DNA of 64,000 nt from Okapia johnstoni. Its lineage: Eukaryota; Chordata; Mammalia; Artiodactyla; Giraffidae. Numbering within the stretch: the stretch's first letter is position 1; every line of letters begins with the position of its first letter. The notes under the pieces were generated by a model that did no database searches, was not told the origin of the DNA, and saw nothing but the letters and a program-made list of their open reading frames with translations. Shown here one piece after another: positions 23,033 through 33,552 of this stretch. The DNA is taken from contig CM044316.1 of NCBI GenBank assembly GCA_024291935.2, positions 72,556,501 through 72,620,500 of the forward strand. Reading direction: 5' to 3'. The translations under genes and the position numbers were made by a program.

Positions 23033-24957
23033 AGACTTAAATTGAAGAAAATAGGGAAAACCACTAGACCATTCAGGTATGACCTAAATCAAATCCCTTA
23101 TGATTATACAGTAGAAGTGAGAAATAGATTTAAGGGACTAGATCTGATAGACAGAGTGCCTGATGAACTATGCACAGAGGTTCATGACATTGTACAGGAA
23201 ACAGGGATCAAGACCATCCCCATGGAAAAAGAAATGCAAAAAAGCAAAATGGCTGTCTGAGGAGAGATACCAAGGGAACATTTCATGCAAAGATGGGCTT
23301 GATAAAGGACAGAAATGGTATGGACCTAACAGAAGCAGAAGATATTAATAAGAGGTGGCAAGAATACACAGAAGACCTGTACAAAAAAGATCTTCACGAC
23401 CCAGATAATCACGATGGTGTGGTCACTCACCTAGAGCCAGATATCCTGGAATGTGAAGTCAAGTGGGCCTTAGAAAGCATCACTACGAAGAAAGCTAGTG
23501 GAGGTGATGGAATTCCAGTTGAGCTATTTCATATCCTGAAAGATGACACTGTGAAAGTGCTGCACTCGATATGCCAGCAAATGTGGAAAACTCAGCAGTG
23601 GCCACAGGACTGGAAAAGGTCAGTTTTCATTCCAATCCCAAGAAAGGCAATGCCAAAGAATGCTCAAACTACCACACAATTGCACTCATCTCACATGCTA
23701 GTAAAGTAATGCTCAAAATTCTCCAAGCCAGGCTTCAACAATACGTGAACTGCAAACTTCCAGATGTTCAAGCTGGTTTTAGAAAAGGCAGAGGAACCAG
23801 AGATCAAATTGCCAACATCCGCTGGATCATCGAAAAAGCAAGAGAGTTCCAGAAAAACATCTATTTCTGCTTTACTGACTATGCCAAAGCCTTTGACTGT
23901 GTGGATCACAATAAACTGTGGAAAATTCTGAAAGAGATGGGAATACCAGACCATCTGACCTGTCTCTTGAGAAACGTGTATGCAGGTCAGGAAGCAACAG
24001 TTAGAACTGGACATGGAACAACAGACTGGTTCCAAATAGGAAAAGGAGTCCATCAAGGCTGTATATTGTCACTCTGCTTATTTAACTTATATGCAGAGTA
24101 CATCATGAGAAACGCTGGGCTGGAAGAAACAAGCTGGAATCAAGACTGCCGGGAGAAATATCAATAACCTCAGATATGCAGATGATACCACCCTTATGGC
24201 AGAAAATGAAGAAGAACTAAAGAGCCTCTTGATGAAAGTGAAAGAGGAGAGTGAAAAAGTTGGCTTAAAGCTCAACATTCAGAAAACTAAGATCATGGCA
24301 TCTGGTCCCATCACCTCATGGGAAATAGATGGGGAAACAGTGCAAACAGTGTCAGACTTTATTTTTGGGGGCTCCAAAATCACTGCTGATGGTGATTGCA
24401 GCCATGAAATTAAAAGACGCTTACTCCTTGGAAGGAACATTATGACCAACCTAGACAGCATATTTAAAAGCAGAGACATTACTTTGCCAACAAAGGTCCG
24501 TCTAGTCAAGGCTATGGTTTTTCCAGTGGTCATGTATGGATATGAGAGCTGGACGGTGAAGAAAGCTGAGCGCCGCAGAATTGATGCTTTTGAACTGTGG
24601 TGTTGGAGAAGACTCTTGAGAGTCCCTTGGACTGCAAGGAGATCCAACCAGTCCATCCTAAAGGAGATCAGTCCTGGGTGTTCATTGGAAGGACTGATGT
24701 TGAAGCTGAAACTCCAATACTTTGGCCACCTCATGTGAAGGGTTGACTCACTGGAAAAGACCCTAATGCTGGGAAGGATTGGGGGCGGGAGGAGAAGGGG
24801 ACGACAGGGGCTGAGATGGTTGGATGGCATCACCGACTCGATGGACATGGGTTTGGGTAGACTCCGGGAGTTGGTGATGGACAGGGAGGCCTGGCGTGCT
24901 GCACTTCATGGGGTCACAAAGAGTCGGACACGACTGAATGACTGAACTGAACTGAAC
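23033..24957 (+). mobile_element. BovB (RTE) LINE, about 1.9 kb, 5'-truncated
   Basis: This is the longest BovB here. It runs from the region before the reverse transcriptase through the complete 3' end and finishes in the family's ACTGAACTGAAC tail. The endonuclease domain and 5' UTR are absent. Compared with my memory of the consensus, about 200 bp are missing at 23262-23266, where GCTGTCTGAGGAG joins AGATACCAAGG. BovB entered ruminants by horizontal transfer, a fact known of the family and not shown by this copy. Confidence 0.95.
23041..24738 (+). pseudogene. BovB ORF2 remnant (reverse transcriptase), frameshifted
   Basis: The coding remnant is spread over three frames. A first piece ends at a TGA at 23258-23260. 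A second (about 23269-23640) covers the stretch before the fingers. A frameshift near 23640 opens the frame with motif A, FTDYAKAFD (23871-23897). A second frameshift near 24128 (two bases short of the consensus) precedes motif C, YADD (24175-24186), and the C-terminal region to a stop at 24736-24738. Both catalytic Asp-containing motifs survive at sequence level, but no single open frame joins them, so no active enzyme is possible. The N-terminal endonuclease is absent. Confidence 0.93.
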
Positions 24958-25182
24958 ATTATGTTGACACTGACTAGTTTTCACTGAACTTCAACACTGG
25001 ACATAGCTCTTTAGGTATAGCTTCAATGGAGAAATCATCTAAAACCTGTGATTAAATCAGTTTTGAGAGTTTTAAGGGGACCCTATATACAATATCCTTT
25101 GAGCAAACTGAGAACTAAGACAAAAGAGGAAGGCAGATAAAAGCAAAAGATTATGGCCAGTGTATTTCCCTTAGTACAAGTG
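24958..25182. other. Sequence with no recognised feature
   Basis: Nothing is recognised between the BovB tail and the MIR. Confidence 0.3.
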
Positions 25183-25445
25183 ATGAAAGGAATAGTGGTT
25201 AGATCACGGACTTTAGATCACATACACGGCATCTGAATCTCAGGTCTGCCACTTCCTGAAAGTGTCATCTAAGGAAAGTTGCCTACACCATCTATGTCTC
25301 ATATTCTTAAATATAAAGTGGAGGTAATAAGAGTATACCTGCCATAAAAATTTGCTGTGAAGATCAAACACTTAAGTGCTGAGGGAAGGAAAAAGTGCCT
25401 GGTACATGGTGAGCAGTATGTAAGTGTCAGCTATTAGTGTTATTT
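25183..25445 (+). mobile_element. MIR SINE, near full length
   Basis: AATAGTGGTTAGATCACGGA, GGTCTGCCACTTCCTGAAAG and AAAGTGCCTGGTACATGG trace MIR from the tRNA-like head to the 3' end in plus orientation. Confidence 0.75.
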
Positions 25446-26240
25446 CAAGCAGTAGATGAAAGGACATGGTTCTCTTGGTTAGAAAGGGGAGCTACTGTCA
25501 CGCATCTCTCGAACTGAGAATATTTTACCCCTATGTCCACAAGTCATGGCAGGCCTGGATCAGGCGGGTCTCACTCCCAGAGGATCTACTCAGGTAAAGG
25601 AGAACCCCCCTCACAGCAGGCCGCCTACTTCCAAGAAGACAGAAGAAAGGAGCTGAGCTGAGCAGGACCTGTTTACTCTTCTCAAATTGACAAACCAGAC
25701 AAGTTGATCTACCTCCTCTGAGACGAAGTAAATAAAGGCACAGAGAGAGGCCAGGGGCATTTAGGAAAAACACCCCCTCACAGAAAACAAGAGTAAAGAT
25801 GTTTCTCACAATTGGCTTTTCTCACAGGATACTGCAAAGACCTTTTCAATTGACAGCAACAAAAAGCCAATTTTAGTGTAAGTATAAATTGAAATTTTAA
25901 ACTCATTACTGAAATAAATTGAGTAGAATAGCCTCAGGCGTGAGAGGTGCAGACAGTTAAAAACGACAGCTCTCTGCCTCTGTCCATCTCTCATCCCTGT
26001 TTGACTCCGAGGTTCATGTGGTCTCACAGCATACAAATTTTTTCCCTGTGGCGAGGGGAAGGCCACTAACAATCCTCCCTCACCTGCTGCCAACTCCGCT
26101 ACACAAAGGTCAAGGCCTGCTTTCCTTTCCTTTCAGACTGAAAACCCTGAGGTGATGGTCAACTAGTCACATGCCCACCTCTGAACTAGTTGCATTGGGG
26201 AATGGCCCAGCTGGGTCACTCACTGCTGCCCTTTGTGGTT
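25446..26240. other. Unrecognised sequence, locally GC-richer
   Basis: About 25500-26110 has more CG dinucleotides and GC than its neighbours, with G/C-rich ends and an AT-rich centre. Minus-strand frames of 92 and 95 codons lack known domains. It could be an unrecognised LTR or a unique element. Confidence 0.3.
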
Positions 26241-26579
26241 AGTCAATTGAGTTCTTGTTGTTGTGCTGGTCTTTGTTGCTGCTTGGGCTACTCTCTAGTT
26301 AGCAGGCGGGGGCTTCTCATTGCCGTGGCTTCTCATTGCCGTGGCTTCTCTTATTGCTGAGCATGGCTCTAGGGCATGTGGGCTTTGATAGTTGTAGTGC
26401 TAGGGATCAGTAGTTGTGATTCCCAGGCTCTAGAACACAGGCTCAATAGCTGTGGGGCATGGGTTTAGTTGCTCTGCAACATGTGGGATCTTTGCAGACC
26501 AGGGATCAAACCTGTGTCTCCTACACTGGCAGGCAGATTCTTTACCACTGAGCCACCAGGAAAGCCCAGTCAATTGGGT
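26241..26579 (-). mobile_element. CHR-type SINE with 12-bp TSD
   Basis: AGTCAATTGAGT (26241-26252) and AGTCAATTGGGT (26568-26579) flank a cetartiodactyl CHR SINE in reverse: GGCTTCTCATTGCCGTGGCT, then GCTCTAGAACACAGGCTCAA, then GCAACATGTGGGATCTTTGC, then the tRNA-like head ending CCACCAGGAAAGCCC. A 16-bp unit CTTCTCATTGCCGTGG is tandemly duplicated at about 26313-26345. Confidence 0.9.
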
Positions 26580-27980
26580 CTCATGCTTGGCAGTTCAAGA
26601 ACACTCTCACTGGAAGGGAACCCTGGTTTTCTGAGGGGATCCTAGGTCCTGGTCTATTTGCTTACATAGTGGCTGGCATGATATTGAATGAATGAATTTC
26701 ACAACTTCTCAGATTGTGAGATTGAGAATCTCACTAGTTTTGCTATTTTAGACTATTCTTTCTCTTCCTAGCCTTTAAAATTTGTTTTAAAATCTATTTT
26801 CCTGAGTCCTCAATAAGTAATGATAGTCATATCTTTTAGGGGATTTGTAGAAATAAAAAATAAAATGTTGTTGATATGGTTTACAGCAACAAATTAGGAG
26901 CATCATTGGTTGCTAGAAATCTCTTATATCAATGGATATATTTGGCCAGATAAAAAGCCAGAAAAGCCAATGTAGTTTAGAAATACTAGAAAGAATGTAA
27001 CAGTATAAACATTAGAAATTAAGTAGAGACTATTAGATCAGCTATTCTTGCTAGGAGAACTGAGAGACTTATAAAATGAAATTATCCATTTTTCATGGAC
27101 TTTTGAACTTGTTCATATTCTAGTTTCACCATATTCTTCATGTACTCCTTGTTCAATTGTGGTTTTTGGCGTGACGTGGGATAAAAACCTTCAACCTAGT
27201 ATTTGGTAATCAATAGACTATAGTGCTTAATTTAAATCCTTCCTTACAAATTCAAAGAAAAGATTTTCTCCTTTTTCACCTTTTGATTTAGCTTTAAGAA
27301 CAGAGCCTGAGATTAAGAACTGCAAGGCAGGAGGTTTACTTGAGAATGCCATCCTAGGGAGCTGGCATGCAGGGAAGGGCAAGTGAAATAATGAAGAAGG
27401 AAATTGTTAACCAAGTTGGCCACTGCCAACTCAGCCTTATGAAACATGTCTAGGAGCCCGTTCTCCGCTGACAAAAGCTGGCCCCAGGGGCATTCATTTT
27501 CTCTCATTTGTGATGTGCACATGAGTATGTATGTGTTCAATCAGGTTTTCTTGGGTAGCTCATTTTGGAATGTCATAGATCCCAGGCAGGAAGTAGAGGT
27601 ACACGATGCAGGCTCAAGAAGAGTCTCTGTCTGGTTGTCCTTGTCAACACTGGTCAAAGTTTGTGCTGCCCCAGTCACCATAGCAGCAGCTTGAAAAAGA
27701 GGTAGGGAGGGTCAGGAGGACTTGAAGTGGTGCTCAAGGGGTGTGTGATGTCCTCGCTGTCTATTGTTGCATGCTTTTCTGTTAATAACAGCCTGCCTCC
27801 TGACATTAACAGTCTCTCACTCTCTTACCTACAATCATGTATTTGCCAGGAAGCATCATCTTGGGGAGGGCACTATGTCTGGATCTGATTCTCAGAACAT
27901 CTTTGCAGGCACCTCTTGGAGATTTCTAGAATCTATTTAGGGCTATCAACTTGGTCTTGTCTCTTCTAGTCAATAGTAGC
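26580..27980. other. Sequence with no firm feature
   Basis: No family is firmly recognised over 1.4 kb. The 27300-27720 part, with overlapping 75- and 82-codon frames on opposite strands, might be old LTR-like sequence, but I see no diagnostic motif. Confidence 0.3.
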
Positions 27981-28789
27981 TGTGATAGCTAATTTTACGT
28001 GTCGATTTCTCTGGGTCATGGTGCCAAGATACTTGATCAGACCTTGTTCTAAATGTTTATGTGAGGATATCTTCAGATGAGATTTACATTTAAATCAGTG
28101 GGATTTGAGTAAAGCATGCTGCCCTCCACAATGTGGGTGGGCTTCATCCACCCAGCCAAACACCTGAATAGAACAAAAGACTGATTGACTTCTCCCCTGA
28201 GCAAGAGAGAGTTCTCCAGCAGTTTGTCTACAGATTTCATCTGCATATCCGCTGGTCCTGGTTCTACAGCAGACTACTTTTAGACTCAAACTGCAGCTCT
28301 AAGTAGCCAGCCTGCCAGACTTCTTCATTAGATTTTAGACTTGCTGAAAGAAAGTGAAAGTGAAAGTCACTCAGTCTCAGTCGTGTGTGAGTCACTCACT
28401 CTTTGGGACCCCATGGACTATACAGTCCATGGAATTCTCCAGGTCAGAATACTAGAGTGGGTAGCCTTTCCCTTCTCCAGGGGATCTCCCCAATCCAGGG
28501 ATTGAACCCAGATCTCCCACATTACAGGCAGATTCTTTACCAACTGAGCCACAAGGGAAGCCCAAGAATACTGAAGTGGGTAGCCTATCTCTCCTCCAGC
28601 AGATCTTCCCGACCCAGGAATTGAACTGGGGTCTCCTGCTTTGCAGGCAGATTCTTTACCAGCTGAGCAATCAGGGAAGCCCCTGACTTGCTAAACCTCC
28701 ACAGTTGCATGAGTCAATTCTTTAAAATAAATCTTTCTCTGTATATATACATCCTATTGGTTCTGTTTCTCTGGAGAGCCCTACTTACA
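27981..28789 (+). mobile_element. MLT2-type solo LTR (ERVL), split by a SINE
   Basis: It starts TGTGATAGCTAATTTTACGT and ends near CTGGAGAGCCCTACTTACA, the MLT2 ends. Internal landmarks are CCCTCCACAATGTGGGTGGG and CTGAATAGAACAAAAGACTG. A composite SINE (28338-28692) is inserted, and the LTR resumes at 28693 with CTCCACAGTTGCATGAGTCA after it. No 5-bp flanking repeat is visible. Confidence 0.85.
28338..28692 (-). mobile_element. Composite Bov-tA SINE with two heads, 8-bp TSD
   Basis: GACTTGCT at 28338-28345 and 28685-28692 is the duplication. In minus orientation there are two tRNA-like heads (ending AAGGGAAGCCC near 28562 and TCAGGGAAGCCC near 28682) joined by a shortened Bov-A unit. A GAAAGTGAAAGT tail lies at the left. 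The order matches a Bov-tA composite subfamily. Confidence 0.92.
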
Positions 28790-28873
28790 GAGAAGTCATT
28801 ACAGCTTCAGAGAGAAAAAGGAACAGTTTTTACAGAGTTTAGTGGGTGATGTTCTCAAAGTAATTGGATGGCT

Positions 28874-29102
28874 TGTTACCTAGCTTTTGTGCTGTGCTCA
28901 ACTGTGTCCAACTCTTTGTGACCCTACAGACTGTAATCTGCCAGGCCCTTCTGTCCATGGGATTCTCCAGGCAAGAATACAGGAGTGGGTTTGCCATTTC
29001 CTTCTCCAGGGTATCTTCCCAAGCCAGGGATTGAACTTGTGTCTCCTGCATTAGCAGACATATTCTTTACTGCTGAGTCACCAGGGATGCTCTGTTACCT
29101 AG
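28874..29102 (-). mobile_element. Bov-tA SINE with perfect 10-bp TSD
   Basis: TGTTACCTAG occurs at 28874-28883 and 29093-29102. The body is a full reverse Bov-tA, with the head worn to GTCACCAGGGATGCTC. Confidence 0.95.
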
Positions 29103-29752
29103 AAGTCTTTTTTAATATCTGAATATTAGTGGTGGGAAAATGCCAGTCAATATGACCCATTTCATACAGAACCACAATTTTGTAGGAAAGTTAAAAAGGG
29201 AAAATGTTTGATTGGGATTCACTTTAAAGAAAACTCATCTAAAATTGTAACAATCAGTTAGTTTTAGTTATGTCAAATGAAATTTAGGCGTAATTGCAAC
29301 TATGTACTATTAGGACAAAAGGTATATTGTACTGATTGCATAATATATGATTAAATTTGTGACTAAAATATGACATACTTTATGTTGACTTTGACAGCAC
29401 AAAGACTAGTTCAGACATTGTGGCAAAAACAAACAAAACTTTGACACTTCCATCAATTTTCTCAAGAGCCTGTAGATATTCAAATAGAGAGTCTCTAGAT
29501 ACTCAAATCATTCTTTTCAAAGCTTGTCTTGCCTTAACTCTTGTTGAATTTTTTCTTCGATTACTAACCAGGATAGCAGATCCTCATTTGTCAATGTCTT
29601 AGGTAATATGTGAAAATTTCTCTAACATCACCTTCAATGGCTTCATCCAATTTTGGGTCTTTCAATAGCATTGCAGTTTCACTTGGAGAGTGATTTGTCA
29701 TACTTGCATTGTACTTATGTTTTTGGCACAAGTTGGCAGTTAAAGACTGTCT
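29103..29752. other. AT-rich sequence, nothing recognised
   Basis: No repeat family or coding signal is recognised. A 60-codon frame at 29420-29602 lacks domains. Confidence 0.35.
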
Positions 29753-29979
29753 AAGAAGGACTTAAGAAAAGATACCGATAAATCGTGTCCGACTCTTGCG
29801 ATCCCATGAACTGTAACCTGCCAGGCTCTTCTGTCCATGGGATTCTCCCGGCAACAATACTGGAGTCGGTTGCCATTTCCTTCTCCAGGGGAACTTCCCA
29901 ACCCAGGAATTGAACCTAGGTCTCCCGCATTGCAGGCAGATGCTTTTCTGACTGAGCTATATGGGAAGCAAGAAGGACT
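29753..29979 (-). mobile_element. Bov-tA SINE with 10-bp TSD
   Basis: AAGAAGGACT at 29753-29762 and 29970-29979 flanks a reverse Bov-tA whose head ends GAGCTATATGGGAAGC. A 107-codon minus frame through it is SINE-derived and not a gene. Confidence 0.95.
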
Positions 29980-30769
29980 CAGGCATGATGAATTGAGATA
30001 GAGGCTGGTAGTTAAGCAGGGACAACAATGGTAGAAATAAATGGGATGGTGCTGGTTCATCAATCATCAGCTCCTTAGAGTTATGACGAATTTTGTTCCC
30101 TTCTAGAGCAAGTTACAACCAGTAATTGCAGGGACTTAAACAGGGAGAATAACAAGGAGCCCTTTTTATCTCAAGACCACTAGAGGACCTTGAAGCTAGG
30201 TCTGACTTTCCAGGGCTCCTCAAGATTGGCAGAAGCCCAGTTCCAAATCACATAGCCCAGGTTGCTGACCCCTGCTGTAGCAGTTAGACCATAGGTCCCA
30301 CGCTGCATTAGCTTGCAGTAGCCTGACTGTATTTCAGGTCTTAAAGACATGTCAAAACCGGATGAGTCATGTTTCTTTTGGAATAGTTTACCAAATTCTG
30401 CTATTTTATCTGGGATTTCCACAGAGACTCCTTCAGACAGGGGCCTATGCACTTGGTAATGTTTATTGGGCAAGTTGATAGAGTTGATGAACTCAAGCTG
30501 CCACTTTAGACAGTTTCTGATTTTCTTTGTCTGCTTGGATGTAAGATGACTTTCATCTAAAGAGCACACACACACAATTTGCAGAAGCTTGGAAGCTTGT
30601 GATTTCAGCAAATAACTTTGAGAACCTGAGCTGGTATGTCCTGTGATAAGATGTGAGGAAAGCATACACTAGTAGTTCTTGGTTGGGGGTCAGGTTCAAT
30701 TCTGTGAGGAAGTAGCCAGCTTTTCCCTGAGTTCTGGCTGGACAAAACTGCCTCTGGATTTGGTCTTAG
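29980..30769. other. Unrecognised stretch with a 161-codon minus-strand open frame
   Basis: The open frame at 30180-30665 (minus) is the longest in the window not accounted for by a repeat I recognise. Its peptide (for example KIRNCLKWQLEFINS, RPEIQSGYCKLMQRGTYGL) has no motif I know, and I see no upstream promoter or splice context. CAGGTTGCTGACCCCTGCTG at 30259-30278 hints at a hAT-transposon end. It may be chance, or an unnamed fossil transposon or pseudogene. Confidence 0.3.
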
Positions 30770-30965
30770 CTGTGGTATAATGATCAAGTGTGGTGGCTTC
30801 AAAGTCACAAGGCTGGGTTTGGTCTCTGGATCCCTGGTTAAGACATTCCATGATCTCAGTCTAGTCCTGTTATTGCTCAAATCCTCAGTTCCCATGTATG
30901 CAAATCAAAAACATTGATGGCACTTGACTCCTTTGGTTACCGTAAGGATTATGAAACATAATACA
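30770..30965 (+). mobile_element. MIR SINE
   Basis: GGTATAATGATCAAGTGTGG, GTGGCTTCAAAGTCACAAGG and a later GTAAGGATTATGAAACATAA fit a diverged MIR in plus orientation. Confidence 0.5.
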
Positions 30966-31996
30966 AGAAAAGGGATTACAGCAGCTATTCCCAAACTTTC
31001 TCAGTTCATGGAGCCCTCAGGGTCTCAGGCATTTTTCATGGGGCTCTCAAGACAAAAGGAATACTCAATGGTACAGTGAGCATCCACAGGTATACCTCAG
31101 GTGTGACTCATGGAAGTATGCGAGCTGAATCGCATTTATTTAGTAGTTAGGGACACATAGTTTAATACATATCTATGTTCTAACAAATTTAGTGGCTGTT
31201 TGAAAGGATAATACACATACATTGAAAGAGAAAACATATTTTTTCTTCTTAACCACATTTTTTTTTTTTACTAATGTGATTATGTGTTTGTTGGGAACTG
31301 TTAAATTCCTCAAATTTTGAAATCAGATTAGATATTGCCACTCTCATTTCCTGTTCTACACTGATTTTCCTGCAATACTTACTTCTTTTTATCACAATGC
31401 CTATAGAATACCCATTGTATCCAAGATTTAATGTCCTTGAAAGGAATGTAGTGTGATTTGATGTTGAGAGTGAACTATGTCAGGTTAGTAGGTCATGCAA
31501 TGTAGGTAGAGAAGATCATGGTTTTCCTCATAATACAAAATAGCTCCCAGAGCTCCTCTGGGTTCACTGTGCTGCCCTGAGGCAGGACACCATTTGACAA
31601 GCTTGAGATGACACCACCTAGCACTTTGGTATCCCTTATTAATTGATATCCTGAAGACTAGCTTTCCTACCCAGGTTGCACATGTCCTTAAATGCTCTTC
31701 CAGGTGATTTATACATGTAACCTAATTTGTTGGGGAGGGATGGCACTTGAGCAAATACTATGAAAGGTATGTTATCAGTGTCATCTGGGAGAGCAATTAA
31801 ATAGCTACTTTTCATGATGCCATTTTGGATTTCCATTCTATCAATATGTATAGGGTGCTCCTGAGAACACAATGTGAGTGATGTTCCTTAGAGCTTTGGA
31901 AAGTGGAAATCCTAGAGAATAGCGTGTCAGACAGAGTGATGAATACTTCCTATGAATTATCTCATTTAATCCTTTAGGAAACCTTTAGGAAGCTTA
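30966..31996. other. Unrecognised sequence, possible DNA-transposon fossil
   Basis: CCCAAACTTTCTCAGTTCAT followed by GGAGCCCTCAGGG is reminiscent of a hAT-type terminus, and 31540-31600 has a loosely matching GAGCTCCTCTGGGTTCACTG. I cannot confirm an element. The rest is AT-rich with a T-run at 31258-31270. Confidence 0.25.
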
Positions 31997-32250
31997 GGAG
32001 AAGCAGTATGGCTTAATAATGAAGTTGTTTCTGGAGATAAAAAGTTGATGTCAATATCTTGGCTCTGTTCTTACCCATAGTGTTATCTTGGTAAAGTTGT
32101 TTAAGTTCTCAGTGCCTCAGTTTCTTCATCTACAAAATGAGACTAAAAACAGTCACCCATCTCTTTGAATTTATTATGAGAACAAATTAATTTGTAGAAA
32201 TTCCTTTGAATAGTGCCTGACAGCTGATAAATATTAGCTTTCACTGTAAG
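31997..32250 (+). mobile_element. MIR SINE
   Basis: GAAGCAGTATGGCTTAATAA, AGTGCCTCAGTTTCTTCATC with TACAAAATGAGACT, and AATAGTGCCTGACAGCTGAT trace a long plus-strand MIR. Confidence 0.75.
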
Positions 32251-32254
32251 TACT

Positions 32255-32365
32255 ATTATTATCTCTATTTTACATATTACTACTTATCATAGAAAATTGA
32301 GGCTTTAGAGATCTTAAAAACCTTGCCTAAGTTTATATAGTTAGTAAACAGTGATGAGAGGTTTT
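32255..32365 (-). mobile_element. MIR SINE fragment
   Basis: ATTATTATCTCTATTTTACA, GAAAATTGAGGCTTTAGAGA and TTTATATAGTTAGTAAACAG match MIR in reverse. It abuts a plus-strand MIR, tail to tail. Confidence 0.65.
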
Positions 32366-32851
32366 GTTTTTCTCCAGTTACAGTGCTCTAGGGGAAAAAA
32401 ATCTATTTCATTTGAGAAGGCCAAATGCCACCTAATCTAGAAGAAAACTTAAAAATCTCAGGACACTGATATCCCCCTATAATTTAAACTCTTATAATTT
32501 ATAAAATGTATGACCCATGTCCAAGTTTATTTGCTGGTGTACACAGAGCTCTCTAATTTTACCAGTCTACAGCTCAATGATAAATCAGTGAGACAGATTA
32601 TGTTGCAATATTTTTGCCATTGTCATCCTGTTTTATTACTTAAGAGAAGCCCAGTGACCCATCTTACACTTTCCTCTCACACAATAAGACTGCATTTTCT
32701 GAAAGCCAAATAAAATAAAATAATCAAAAACTATGGTGTATGTATTGCCACACATGCCTTCATGCCTTAGTGAATGACAAGGAATGATCTTACCCTAAAC
32801 CCTATTTCTCCCAAACCTGCTCCTTCAGGTTTAGCCCCTGCTTATTTGGCT
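32366..32851. other. AT-rich sequence, nothing recognised
   Basis: No repeat or gene is recognised. Confidence 0.3.
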
Positions 32852-33498
32852 TTTCTTATCCACTTATTTTTTTTTAATTAGTTTTATTTTTATTGAAGGA
32901 TAATTGCTTCACAGAATTTTGTGTTTTCTGTCAAGCCTCAACATGAATCAGCCATAGGTATACATATATCCCCTCCCTTTTGAAGCTCCCTCCCATCTCC
33001 CTCCTCATCCCACCCCTCCAGGTTGATACAGAGCCTCTGTTTGAGTTTCCTGAGCCATACAGCAAATTCCCATTGGCTATCTATTTTACATATGGTAATG
33101 TAAGTTTCCATGTTACTCTTTCCATACATCTCACACTCTCTTCCCCTCTTCCCATGTCCATAAGTCTATTCTCTATGTTTGTTTCTCCACTGTTGCCCTG
33201 TAAGTAAATTCTTCAGTACCATTTTTCTAGATTCTGTATATATGTGTTAGAATATGGTATTTATCTTTCTCTTTCTGACTCGCTTCACTCTGTATAATAG
33301 GTTCTAGATTCATCCTTCTTACTAGAACTGACTCAAATGCATCCCTTTTTATGGCTCAGTGATATTCCATTGTGTATATATACCACAACTTCTTTATCCA
33401 TTCATCTGTCGATGGACATCTAGGTTGCTTCCATGTTCTAGCTATTGTAAATAGTGCTGCAATGAACAATAGGATACATGTGTCTCTTTCTTATCCAC
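32852..33498 (-). mobile_element. L1 (ruminant-type) 3' end with perfect 12-bp TSD
   Basis: TTTCTTATCCAC occurs at 32852-32863 and 33487-33498. Inside are a T-run (the reversed poly-A tail), ATGAATCAGCCATAGGTATA, AAATTCCCATTGGCTATCTA, and at the right GATGGACATCTAGGTTGCTT from the end of ORF2. About 620 bp of a 5'-truncated copy. Confidence 0.95.
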
Positions 33499-33552
33499 CT
33501 TTTTTACCTGTGAACCACTATTATACTCGAGTAATTTATTTGTCCTACCTAA

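Noticed and set aside
23691..24848. Long antisense open frames (121 and 189 codons) over BovB
   Set aside because: They are the reverse of BovB coding sequence. The same antisense frame recurs at 33828-34400 and 53675-54058, so it is a by-product of the repeat, not a gene.
23033..24957. A reverse-transcriptase gene
   Set aside because: The open parts lie in different frames, with stops, frameshifts and a missing endonuclease. It is a dead BovB copy.
24944..24957. CTGAA/AACTG short tandem as a telomere-like or CRISPR-like repeat
   Set aside because: It is the normal 3' tail of BovB and recurs at the ends of the other copies. No spacer-repeat array exists in the window.
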